Shown in pieces: positions 1 through 7,514 of a DNA stretch of 64,000 bases. The notes beneath the pieces were generated by a model, which worked only from the letters and a program-made list of their open reading frames with translations, made no database searches and was not told where the DNA came from. A program made the translations under genes and the position numbers. The stretch's first letter is position 1; the number at the start of each line of letters is the position of its first letter. Source of the stretch: Streptomyces sp. NBC_01481 (lineage in GTDB: Bacteria > Actinomycetota > Actinomycetes > Streptomycetales > Streptomycetaceae); NCBI RefSeq assembly GCF_026339995.1, contig NZ_JAPEPT010000001.1, positions 1,917,001-1,981,000 of the forward strand, written 5' to 3'.

Positions 1-2
1 GC

Positions 3-983
3 GGCGTGCTCGGCGCGGTCCTCGGCGTCAAGCGCCTCGGCGCCGGTGACAGCGTCCTCGATGTCAAGGCCGTGGGGCCGCTGCTGCTGGGCGGTGTGCT
101 GCTCGCCCTGTTCGTACGCCGCCAGAGGCGCCGCGAACAACCGCTGATCGACATGCGGATGTTCGCCAGGGCCACGTTCTCGACCTCGGTCGGCTGCATC
201 ATCCTCGCGATGCTCGCGCTGGTCGGCCTGGAGCTGATCGCCGTCCAGTACCTCCAGCTGGTGCTGGGACTCAGCCCGTTGGAGACCGGCCTGCGGCTGC
301 TGCCGCTCACCTTCGCCGCGATGGCCGCGGGCGCCACCGGATCCCACACCCTGCACCGCGTCGGCCCGCGCCGGATGGTCGCCTGGGGCTTCGTCCTGAC
401 CGCGGCGGCCGTCCTGCTGCTCACCCTTATGGGGCAGCACGACCGGCCCTGGCTGTTGACCACCGGGTTCGTCCTGCTCGGCTTCGGACTGCAGACGACG
501 CTCTTCGGTGCGTACGAGTCGATGCTCAGCGAGGCCCCGCCGGACCAGGCGGGCGGGGCCGCCGCGATAGGCGAGACCTCCTACCAGCTCGGCGCCGGGA
601 TGGGCATCGCTCTGCTCGGCAGCGTCATGAACGCCGCGTACGCGCCCGCCCTGACCTCTCTGAGCGGCGTCCCCGGCTCGGCGGGCTCGGCCGCGTCGAA
701 CTCACTGGGCGAGGCCTATCAGGTGGCCGACCGCCTCGGAGGGTCGAGCGGCGAGATGCTGCGCTCCACGGCCCGCCACTCCTTCGTCCACGGTCTCCAT
801 GTCACGCTGCTGGTCAGCGCCGGTCTGCTGCTGCTCGGCGCGCTCGCCGCGCTGCGGCTGCCGAGGGTCATGGAGTGCGCGGCCGCGGCCGAGAAGTGCC
901 CGGCGCCGAGGCGCCCGGAGGTCTCGCTCCCGGCGAGCCGTGAGCCCGCCGAAGCGACCGGGTCTGGACGCGCGGCACACTGA
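3..983 (+). CDS. MFS drug exporter (DHA2/EmrB-QacA type), C-terminal part
   Basis: The reading frame is open from the window edge, so the gene begins upstream and only about the last 325 residues are present. The protein has repeated hydrophobic helices separated by short basic loops, and the segment LGLSPLETGLRLLP is typical of 14-TM drug:H+ antiporters of the DHA2 family. The C-terminus is a hydrophilic Ala/Pro/Glu-rich tail. These are proton-driven plasma-membrane exporters of small toxic compounds; the substrate cannot be told from sequence. The 80 bp before the next gene contain an inverted repeat, AACTA-N7-TAGTT at 1008-1024, that could be a regulator site. The family call is firm. Confidence 0.85.
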   Translation, partial: GVLGAVLGVKRLGAGDSVLDVKAVGPLLLGGVLLALFVRRQRRREQPLIDMRMFARATFSTSVGCIILAMLALVGLELIAVQYLQLVLGLSPLETGLRLLPLTFAAMAAGATGSHTLHRVGPRRMVAWGFVLTAAAVLLLTLMGQHDRPWLLTTGFVLLGFGLQTTLFGAYESMLSEAPPDQAGGAAAIGETSYQLGAGMGIALLGSVMNAAYAPALTSLSGVPGSAGSAASNSLGEAYQVADRLGGSSGEMLRSTARHSFVHGLHVTLLVSAGLLLLGALAALRLPRVMECAAAAEKCPAPRRPEVSLPASREPAEATGSGRAAH

Positions 984-1063
984 GTCGTAACGTCGGGCGG
1001 AGCCCGTAACTAACACTGCTAGTTTTCGTGTTCCGCTGTGTGAGCGCCGTCGGAGGCCATGTC

Positions 1064-2254
1064 ATGTCCGCACCCTCGAAGCCCGCGCCCTTCGATCCGA
1101 GCGACCCCCTCGGCATCGACGATCTGCTCGACCCCGAGGACCTGGCGATCCGCGACACCGTCCGCAGCTGGGCCGCTGATCGTGTCCTGCCGTACATCGC
1201 CGACTGGTACGAGCGCGGCGAGCTCCCCGGCATCCGCGAACTCGCCCGCGAACTCGGCTCGATCGGCGCCCTCGGCATGTCGCTCAAGGGCTACGGCTGC
1301 GCGGGCGCCACCGCCGTCCAGTACGGCCTCGCCTGTCTCGAGCTGGAAGCCGCCGACTCCGGCATCCGCTCGCTCGTCTCCGTCCAGGGCTCGCTGGCCA
1401 TGTACGCGATCCACCGCTTCGGCTCCGAGGAGCAGAAGCAGCGCTGGTTGCCCGGTATGGCGGCGGGCGAGATCATCGGCTGCTTCGGCCTCACCGAGCC
1501 CGACCACGGCTCCGACCCGGCCGGGATGCGCACCTTCGCCAAACGCGACGGCTCCGACTGGGTGCTGACGGGCCGCAAGATGTGGATCACCAATGGTTCG
1601 GTGGCCGGCGTCGCCGTGGTCTGGGCGCAGACCGACGAGGGCATTCGCGGATTCGCCGTGCCGACCGACACCCCCGGCTTCTCCGCACCCGAGATCAAGC
1701 ACAAGTGGTCGCTGCGCGCGAGCGTCACCAGCGAACTGGTCATGGACGAGGTGCGGCTGCCCGCCGACGCCGTACTGCCGGAGGTCACCGGTCTCAAGGG
1801 GCCGCTGGGCTGTCTCACGCACGCCCGCTACGGAATCGTCTGGGGCTCGATGGGGGCCGCCCGGTCGAGTTTCGAGTCGGCCCTGGAGTACTCGAAGACG
1901 CGCGAGCAGTTCGGCAGGCCGATCGGCGGCTTCCAGCTCACCCAGGCCAAACTCGCGGACATGGCCGTCGAACTGCACAAGGGCATCCTGCTCGCCCACC
2001 ACTTGGGCCGCCGCATGGACGCCGGCAAGCTCCGGCCCGAGCAGGTCAGTTTCGGGAAGCTCAACAATGTGCGCGAGGCGATCGAGATCTGCCGCACCGC
2101 CCGCACGATCCTCGGTGCGAACGGAATCTCGCTGGAGTACCCCGTGATGCGTCATGCGACGAACCTCGAATCGGTGCTCACCTACGAGGGCACCGTCGAG
2201 ATGCACCAGCTGGTGCTGGGCAAGGCGCTCACCGGCCTCGACGCTTTCCGGTGA
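1064..2254 (+). CDS. Acyl-CoA dehydrogenase, glutaryl-CoA dehydrogenase-like
   Basis: FAD-dependent acyl-CoA dehydrogenase of 396 residues, normal for the family. The start is ATG 1064, preceded by GGAGG at 1052-1056; an upstream in-frame GTG at 1028 has no good ribosome binding site. The order is N-terminal helical domain, middle beta domain (GCFGLTEPDHGSDP and WITNGSVAGVAVVWAQ, flavin and substrate contacts) and C-terminal helical domain. The C-terminal TYEGTVEMHQLVLGKALTG matches the glutaryl-CoA dehydrogenase subgroup, where the glutamate of YEGT is the catalytic base. WSLRASVTSELVMDEVRLP also fits that subgroup. A likely role is lysine/tryptophan or glutarate degradation, feeding electrons to ETF. 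Substrate identity is inferred only from subgroup resemblance. Confidence 0.88.
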   Translation: MSAPSKPAPFDPSDPLGIDDLLDPEDLAIRDTVRSWAADRVLPYIADWYERGELPGIRELARELGSIGALGMSLKGYGCAGATAVQYGLACLELEAADSGIRSLVSVQGSLAMYAIHRFGSEEQKQRWLPGMAAGEIIGCFGLTEPDHGSDPAGMRTFAKRDGSDWVLTGRKMWITNGSVAGVAVVWAQTDEGIRGFAVPTDTPGFSAPEIKHKWSLRASVTSELVMDEVRLPADAVLPEVTGLKGPLGCLTHARYGIVWGSMGAARSSFESALEYSKTREQFGRPIGGFQLTQAKLADMAVELHKGILLAHHLGRRMDAGKLRPEQVSFGKLNNVREAIEICRTARTILGANGISLEYPVMRHATNLESVLTYEGTVEMHQLVLGKALTGLDAFR

Positions 2255-2281
2255 CCCGGCAGCGGCCGACGGACGCCTTGC

Positions 2282-2716
2282 TCAGCTCTGGTTGAAGAAA
2301 CCGTCCTGCCCGCGACCCGCGGCTTCCCCGCTGACCACCTGGGTGTCCATGGGGCTCAGCAGGAAGACACGGGTCGCGACGCGGTCGATGGAGCCGCGCA
2401 GCCCGAAGGTCAGCCCGGCGGCGAAGTCCACGACGCGCTTGGCGTCGGAGGGCTCCATGGCCGTGAGGTTCACGATGACGGGGACGCCCTCGCGGAACAG
2501 CTCACCGATACCGCGGGCGTCCCGGAAGCTGGAGGGCGACACCGTGGCGATCCGCCGGCCCTCTTCCTGGGCGGCCTCGGAGGCAACGCGCACCCGCGGG
2601 TCGGTGACCCACGCTTCACCCGACTCCGCACCCTCGGCGTACTCGTCGTCGTAGTAACGCTCGTCGCTGTCCTCGACGAGTCCCAGCCAGGCGCTCGCCT
2701 TGCGCACAGATCCCAT
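2282..2716 (-). CDS. sepF: SepF-family cell division protein (paralogue)
   Basis: A 144-residue SepF-type protein. The N-terminus ([13 protein letters not shown]) can act as a membrane-binding amphipathic helix, followed by an acidic linker ([19 protein letters not shown]). The C-terminal SepF beta/alpha domain spans about residues 55-130, including [28 protein letters not shown] and [17 protein letters not shown]. SepF tethers FtsZ to the membrane in Gram-positives. Streptomyces carry several paralogues, and this copy is not next to ftsZ or a dcw cluster, so it is probably an accessory copy. A clear GGAGG lies upstream of the start. It is convergent with the acyl-CoA dehydrogenase (27 bp gap) and divergent from the DUF5685 gene. 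Confidence 0.85.
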   Translation of the reverse strand: MGSVRKASAWLGLVEDSDERYYDDEYAEGAESGEAWVTDPRVRVASEAAQEEGRRIATVSPSSFRDARGIGELFREGVPVIVNLTAMEPSDAKRVVDFAAGLTFGLRGSIDRVATRVFLLSPMDTQVVSGEAAGRGQDGFFNQS

Positions 2717-3004
2717 GGACGCCTCCTTTCACTGCGGTCCGCTCACTGCGGTCTTCTTCCGTTCCGCGTCCCTATCGTCGTCCATAATGCGGATCGCGCG
2801 CCAAGTAGATAGTCGCCGCGCAGGGGATTCGTGACGGTACTGGTGCAGAACATGTGGCGATTCGTCAAGATTCCTGCTGCGTACGGGGCGTGGCGAGCCC
2901 AAAATATGAAAGTCGGGCCAGACGGGTGATCGTGGGGCGTACGGGTGAACGGATTGCTCGATACGATGCGCACCGCACTGTCGAACGACTCTCGGGGGAC
3001 CGTC

Positions 3005-4225
3005 GTGTTCGGAATCGTCAGGCCATGCACACACCGGCTCAGCGAGGGGCTGAAGACCGAGTGGATGGCCCATCTCTGCGGGCTCTGCCTGGCACTTCGC
3101 GCCGACCACGGCCAGTTCGCCCGGGTCGTGACCAACTACGACGGCCTGATCGTCTCGGTTCTGACGGAGGCTCAGACCGAGCGCACCCCCGCCTCCCGCC
3201 GCACCGCAGGACCCTGCCCGCTGCGCGCCATGCGCACCGCGCCCGTCGCCCTGGGCGAGGGAGCACGCCTGGCAGCCGCCGTCTCACTGGTGCTGGCGTC
3301 GGCGAAGATACGCGACCACGTCGTCGACCGGGACGGGGTGTTGGCCCGCAGGCCCGTGGCCGCCACCGCCCGCAGGATCGCCGCGGGCTGGGACCGTGCG
3401 GGCGCCCGCACCGGCGCGGAGCTCGGCTTCGACACGGCGGTGCTGCTCGACGCGGTCGACCGTCAGAGCGGCATCGAGGCGCTGGCCGGTCCCGGTACCC
3501 CGCTGCTCACGGTCACCGAGCCGACCGAGACGGCGACCGCGGCCGCCTTCGCGCACACCGCCGTACTGGCCGGGCGGCCGGAGAACATCGTGCCGCTGGC
3601 CGAGGCCGGAAAGCTCTTCGGACGGCTCGCGCATCTGCTGGATGCCGTCGAGGACAGGGAAGCTGACGCGGCGTCGGGTGCCTGGAACCCGCTCACGGCG
3701 ACCGGCACCTCGCTCGCCGAGGCGCGCAGGCTCGCCGACGACGCGGTGCACGGGGTACGCCTCGCGCTGCGCGACGCGCGATTCGTGGACGACACGCTGG
3801 TGCATGTGCTGCTCGCCCATGAGCTGCGGACCTCCGTGAACCGTGCCTTCGGCACCACGACCTGCTCGCACCAGGGGTACGGGCCGCCGCAGGACCCGCA
3901 AAATCCCTACCAGGGCGGCGGTCACGGGCCGCACGGCCAGGGGCCGTACGGCTCGAACAACCCCTACGGCGGCGGCAACCCGGGAGCGCCGGGCGGCCCC
4001 GGTGGCCCCGGCGGGCTCCCTCCGCAGTTCGGCGGTGAACCGCCCAAGCCCAAGCGGCGCGGCTTCTGGGCGGGCTGCGCGGTCTTCACCGGGCTGTTCT
4101 GCACCTGCCAGATCTGCTGCGCCAAGGAGTACGAGGGCCCCTGGTCCCGCAAGAAGCGCGAGGGCTGCTGCCGGGACTGCGACTGCGATGGCTGCGACTG
4201 CTGCTGCCCCTGCGACGGCTGCTGA
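3005..4225 (+). CDS. DUF5685 family protein with Gly/Pro-rich and Cys-rich tail
   Basis: 406 residues from GTG 3005, chosen because GGGGGA precedes it by 5 nt and the protein then begins MFGIVRPCTHRL, the usual start of this actinobacterial family. The N-terminal 280 residues are mostly helical, with an early conserved CGLC (HLCGLCLALRADHG) that could bind metal with the C8 region. A Gly/Pro/Tyr-rich linker follows (about 295-350). The end is very unusual: some 17 cysteines in the last 50 residues (CAVFTGLFCTCQICC, CCRDCDCDGCDCCCPCDGC). It could bind metal, be heavily disulfide-bonded or be lipid-modified; the family has no function I can name. It is transcribed divergently from the SepF paralogue. 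Confidence 0.8.
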   Translation: MFGIVRPCTHRLSEGLKTEWMAHLCGLCLALRADHGQFARVVTNYDGLIVSVLTEAQTERTPASRRTAGPCPLRAMRTAPVALGEGARLAAAVSLVLASAKIRDHVVDRDGVLARRPVAATARRIAAGWDRAGARTGAELGFDTAVLLDAVDRQSGIEALAGPGTPLLTVTEPTETATAAAFAHTAVLAGRPENIVPLAEAGKLFGRLAHLLDAVEDREADAASGAWNPLTATGTSLAEARRLADDAVHGVRLALRDARFVDDTLVHVLLAHELRTSVNRAFGTTTCSHQGYGPPQDPQNPYQGGGHGPHGQGPYGSNNPYGGGNPGAPGGPGGPGGLPPQFGGEPPKPKRRGFWAGCAVFTGLFCTCQICCAKEYEGPWSRKKREGCCRDCDCDGCDCCCPCDGC

Positions 4226-4464
4226 CCGGGCGGCGGAAGGGCGAATTCCGGCCGCCCCCGGGAGGGGCGCGAGGGCCGCGACGAGGTGGCGCCGACCGTC
4301 GCCCACGAGGACGGTCGCGCGGCCGATGGCAAGGCGCTCACCGGCCGAATCCATCTCGGCCCGAGCCGAGGTAAACCGGCCTGGGCATCGCTGCGACCTC
4401 GTACGACGGTGAACGGAACCTTCTCGGCGGCCGGCCCGTCTTACGGGCGGACACGCACGGCACA

Positions 4465-4492
4465 GCCCCGGCAGCCACCGAGCTGCCGGGGC
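4465..4492 (+). terminator. Hairpin terminator in the 4226-4685 gap
   Basis: GCCCCGGCAGC at 4465-4475 pairs perfectly with GCTGCCGGGGC at 4482-4492, with outer pairing of ACGCACG and CGTGCGT. It lies in the 460-bp gap between the DUF5685 gene and the protease gene. The rest of the gap holds no convincing gene; 4500-4685 presumably carries the protease promoter. Confidence 0.6.
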
Positions 4493-4685
4493 CGTACGTC
4501 GTGCGTGTGCGAGCGGCCGAAAGATGCCCTTGCGCGGGATGTTGGCGCACCGAATACTCCCGAACAGCGCTTGTCAGGAACACGTCGTGTCCGGAACTCG
4601 AACACGTCCCCCGTGCTCCATGACTGCGCCTCACGGGCCCCGAACCCCACAACGGGCCCCCGATTCCCCTCTGGAGGAACGACAA

Positions 4686-5588
4686 GTGAGGATCAAGCGC
4701 ACCACCCCACGCAGTGGCATGGCGAGACGTTTGCGTCTGCTCGCCGTCACCACTGGCCTGATCACCGCCGCCGCACTGGCCGTCCCCGCCGCCAACGCAA
4801 CCCAGGCACAGACCTTCAGCGCCACCCAGCTCAGCGCCGCGAGCGACGCCGTACTCGACGCCGATGTGGCAGGCACCGCCTGGCTCGTCGACAAGACGAC
4901 CAACACCCTGGTCGTCACGGCCGACAGCACCGTCTCCCAGGCCGGGATCGCCAAGATCAAGAAGGAAGCCGGGGCCAATGCCGGTGCGATACGCATCGAG
5001 CGCACCGCCGGCAAGCTCTCCAAGCTCATCTCGGGCGGCGACGCCATCTACGCCACCAGCTGGCGCTGCTCCCTGGGCTTCAACGTCCGCAGCAGCAGCG
5101 GCACCTACTACTTGCTGACCGCCGGTCACTGCACCGACGGCAACCCGCCCTGGTACACCAACTCCTCGCGCACCACGAGCATCGGCCCCACGGCCGGATC
5201 CAGCTTCCCGGGCAACGACTACGGCATCGTGAGGTACTCCAACACCTCGCTCTCCCACCCGGGCATGGTCGGCAGCCAGGACATCACCAGCGCCGCCAAC
5301 GCGACCGTCGGCATGTCCGTCTGCCGCCGCGGCTCCACCACCGGCACCCACTGCGGCTCCGTCACCGGGCTGAACGCCACCGTCAACTACGGCGGCGGTG
5401 ACATCGTCTACGGCATGATCCGCACCAACGTCTGCGCCGAACCGGGCGACAGCGGCGGCTCGCTCTACTCCGGCAGCCGGGCCATCGGCCTGACGTCCGG
5501 CGGCAGCGGCAACTGCTCCTCCGGCGGTACGACGTTCTTCCAGCCGGTGACCGAAGCGCTCAGCGCCTATGGGGTCAGCGTCTACTGA
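4686..5588 (+). CDS. sprB: Secreted chymotrypsin-like serine protease, streptogrisin B type
   Basis: Pre-pro-protease of 300 residues, the size of streptogrisin B precursor, starting at GTG 4686 after GGAGGA. Order: signal peptide (1-39, ending VPAANA), alpha-lytic-type prodomain (about 40-114), mature peptidase from ISGGD (115). The catalytic triad is visible: H148 in TAGHC, D178 in NDYGIV, S256 in GDSGG. The active-site block reads GDSGGS, where a proline usually follows. Besides the two usual disulfide pairs there is an extra Cys pair (C213, C223) at a place where streptogrisin B has none. The prodomain would act as a folding chaperone and be removed outside the cell. An SprD-like gene lies 13 kb downstream. 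Confidence 0.93.
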   Translation: MRIKRTTPRSGMARRLRLLAVTTGLITAAALAVPAANATQAQTFSATQLSAASDAVLDADVAGTAWLVDKTTNTLVVTADSTVSQAGIAKIKKEAGANAGAIRIERTAGKLSKLISGGDAIYATSWRCSLGFNVRSSSGTYYLLTAGHCTDGNPPWYTNSSRTTSIGPTAGSSFPGNDYGIVRYSNTSLSHPGMVGSQDITSAANATVGMSVCRRGSTTGTHCGSVTGLNATVNYGGGDIVYGMIRTNVCAEPGDSGGSLYSGSRAIGLTSGGSGNCSSGGTTFFQPVTEALSAYGVSVY

Positions 5589-5613
5589 CGCACCACTTGT
5601 GCAGTCGGCAACA

Positions 5614-5651
5614 GTCGAGCCCTCGTCCGTATAACAGGACGGGGGCTCGAC
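5614..5651 (+). terminator. Terminator of the streptogrisin B-like gene
   Basis: GTCGAGCCCTCGTCC (5614-5628) pairs with GGACGGGGGCTCGAC (5637-5651), 14 of 15 positions Watson-Crick plus one G-T, with an 8-nt loop. It starts 26 nt after the stop codon. Confidence 0.75.
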
Positions 5652-5714
5652 GTCGCGCCCCCATTTGAGAGGATGTGAGGGCGGTCGGGCGTGGAGGGAC
5701 GGGGGTTGCGGTCA

Positions 5715-6194
5715 GTGAAACGCATCGGAGTGACCGGCCACAGGGGCATCCCTCCCGAGGCGTACGACCATATCCGCGCCGGAATGCGCGCCGTTCTGTG
5801 CGGCCATCAGGGTTCGATGGAAGCCCTCTCCAGCCTTGCGGCGGGCGCCGACCAGCTGTTCGCCGACGTGGCGCTGGACTGCGGGGCCGAGCTGACCGTG
5901 GTGATTCCCAGCGGGGACTACGAGGAGGGCTTCACCGTCCCAGGGGAGCTGGCCCGCTTCCAGCACCTCAGAGGCCTTGCCAGCCGGGAGATCCAGCTGG
6001 CCTTCCCGTACTCCACCGACGAGGCCTATTACGCGGCGGGCGCGTATATCGCCGACAACTGCGACCGGCTGCTGGCGGTCTGGGACGGCCACCCCGCCCG
6101 CGGCCTCGGCGGCACGGGCGACATCGTCCGTTACGCACGAGACCGGGGCAAGCCCGTCACGGTCATCTGGCGCGACGGCCTGGAGCGCCTGTGA
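5715..6194 (+). CDS. SLOG-family (Rossmannoid) nucleotide-binding protein
   Basis: A small single-domain protein of about 159 residues. GTG 5715 (MKRIGVTGHRGIP) sits 9 nt after a G-run; TTG 5706 and GTG 5691 are alternatives. The sequence shows a Rossmann-like glycine turn (GVTGHRGI), LAAGADQLFADVAL, the acidic IPSGDYEEGF, CDRLLAVWDG and a closing GLGGTGDIVRYARDRGKPVTVIW. This is the pattern of SLOG/DprA-like proteins that bind or hydrolyse nucleotides or their derivatives. It converges with a SLATT membrane protein gene 12 bp away, the classic partner named after SLOG. SLOG sensor plus SLATT pore effector is a proposed immunity architecture; that role here is inference. Confidence 0.75.
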   Translation: MKRIGVTGHRGIPPEAYDHIRAGMRAVLCGHQGSMEALSSLAAGADQLFADVALDCGAELTVVIPSGDYEEGFTVPGELARFQHLRGLASREIQLAFPYSTDEAYYAAGAYIADNCDRLLAVWDGHPARGLGGTGDIVRYARDRGKPVTVIWRDGLERL

Positions 6195-6206
6195 CTGAAG
6201 TGGCCC

Positions 6207-7139
6207 TCAACTCCGGTGTCTGACCAGCCAGTCCGTGTGCTGCGGGGACACAATGCGCTCGGTCTCATAGACCGCTGACGGCCACTCCACCTCACTCACA
6301 GACGTCTCCATCGCCGTGTGCATCGTCGCCAGATCCTGTTCGACCAACGAGTGTGCGGCGATGAGTGGTTGATGGCGACGGATCTCGCTCCACGCCAGAC
6401 ACGCGGCCGCCGCTGCCGACAACAGGCCCGCCAGATCGACCGATTCGGCGAGCGAGAAGGTCCTCAGCAGGGCGAGGAAGAGCGCGAGCATCGTGAGCAG
6501 TCCGATGGACGCGGACCACAGAAGGGTGGCGCGGCGGGATATCTCCGTGCGCCGGTGGTACCAATTGCGCTGTTCGATCAGGCGGTCCCTCACAAAGGTC
6601 TCCTTGCGCACACTGAATGACTTGGCCCTCAATTGCCGCATGGGTGTCGTGATCAGCTCCCCGGCGGCCACCTTGGGCACGCTGGTGCGGGGGTCCTCCC
6701 AGCCGACCTTGGTCAGCTCCCCCAGTCCCTCCTCCAGCCTCACGGTGAACAACGCGTCGGCGTCGGTGGAGTGCGAGTCGAACGGCGCTCCATGGACGGA
6801 GTACCGCCAGCACAGTGACTTGATGAACTCCGCTGCGGAGCGGTTGAGTTGCCAATGCGACTTTGCTCGGCGGCGCGATGAGCGATAGCTGAAGATCAGC
6901 ACTCCGGCGTATGCCAACGCGCTGAGGGCGCCGGGGAGTTGGAAGCTGGTGCCCAGCTTGAGCGACGACGGCAGTGCGGCCAGAGCGGCACCCGCCACCA
7001 GCAACAGCAGCTGGTAGCGCGTGGCGCCCACGGCCTCACGCTGGCGCGCGATCGCTATGGAGTCCGTGTGGTGGTAGAGAACCGGCAGATCAGTGTTACG
7101 GAAGACCATGCTTTGCAGTGGGCCGGTAAAACCGGTCAT
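6207..7139 (-). CDS. SLATT (DUF4231) membrane protein with two tandem 2TM modules
   Basis: 310 residues from ATG 7139 (G-run 6 nt upstream; GTG 7169 is an alternative). There are two hydrophobic hairpins: TM pairs near residues 43-57/70-85 and 200-222/230-245, each followed by a helical cytoplasmic stretch. This double-2TM layout fits the SLATT_3-SLATT_1 fusion type of DUF4231 proteins. In published comparative genomics SLATT domains are predicted pore-forming effectors paired with SLOG or SMODS nucleotide sensors. The gene converges with a SLOG gene and is divergent (about 200 bp) from fxsA, placing it at the edge of the Fxs cluster. Membership of that system is inference. Confidence 0.75.
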   Translation of the reverse strand: MTGFTGPLQSMVFRNTDLPVLYHHTDSIAIARQREAVGATRYQLLLLVAGAALAALPSSLKLGTSFQLPGALSALAYAGVLIFSYRSSRRRAKSHWQLNRSAAEFIKSLCWRYSVHGAPFDSHSTDADALFTVRLEEGLGELTKVGWEDPRTSVPKVAAGELITTPMRQLRAKSFSVRKETFVRDRLIEQRNWYHRRTEISRRATLLWSASIGLLTMLALFLALLRTFSLAESVDLAGLLSAAAAACLAWSEIRRHQPLIAAHSLVEQDLATMHTAMETSVSEVEWPSAVYETERIVSPQHTDWLVRHRS

Positions 7140-7340
7140 GTGCACCCCCGTCTGCAGTTTTGTCTTCACCCTTTAGGCGGAATGGCTTGTTCCGTGCCGT
7201 CCTGCGAGAATGCGCCGCAACTCTTTTGTTGCGTATCCACGTGCTGAGTTGCTGCGAGTGGCCATGAGAGTAAAGTCGTGCCGCCGGCATCGCAACGGTG
7301 CATGGTATCTGTGCTGGACACAACATCAAGGACGGCCCCC

Positions 7341-7505
7341 ATGACGTTTCAGACCTCCGCCTCCTTCGCCGCTGCGAAGAAGAATCGCGTTCCACTGGCA
7401 CAGATCGATGTGCGTGGCACCGATGCCGCGAGCAAGCTGGCCCGGGTCCTCCCGGCCGCCACCGACCGCTCTCTGCGTGCTTCCACCTTCAACTCGGCGC
7501 TCTAG
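7341..7505 (+). CDS. fxsA: FxSxx-COOH precursor peptide FxsA
   Basis: A 54-residue peptide, MTFQTSASFAAAKKNRVPLA... ending STFNSAL at the stop codon. The last five residues FNSAL fit the F-x-S-x-x-COOH signature that defines this precursor family; the core is the extreme C-terminus and the rest serves as leader (LAQIDVRGTDAASKLARVL). It sits 9 bp before the radical SAM gene, the expected partner. Members of the partner enzyme family are reported to form a three-residue cyclophane on such motifs, which would involve the Phe and Ser here. ATG 7341 is chosen because an AAGGA-like site precedes it and upstream residues do not look like a leader. What the mature peptide does is not known to me. 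Confidence 0.88.
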   Translation: MTFQTSASFAAAKKNRVPLAQIDVRGTDAASKLARVLPAATDRSLRASTFNSAL

Positions 7506-7514
7506 ACTGGCGGA

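Noticed and set aside
1019..2206. Open frame antisense to the acyl-CoA dehydrogenase
   Set aside because: No ribosome site or family likeness; sense gene is unambiguous.
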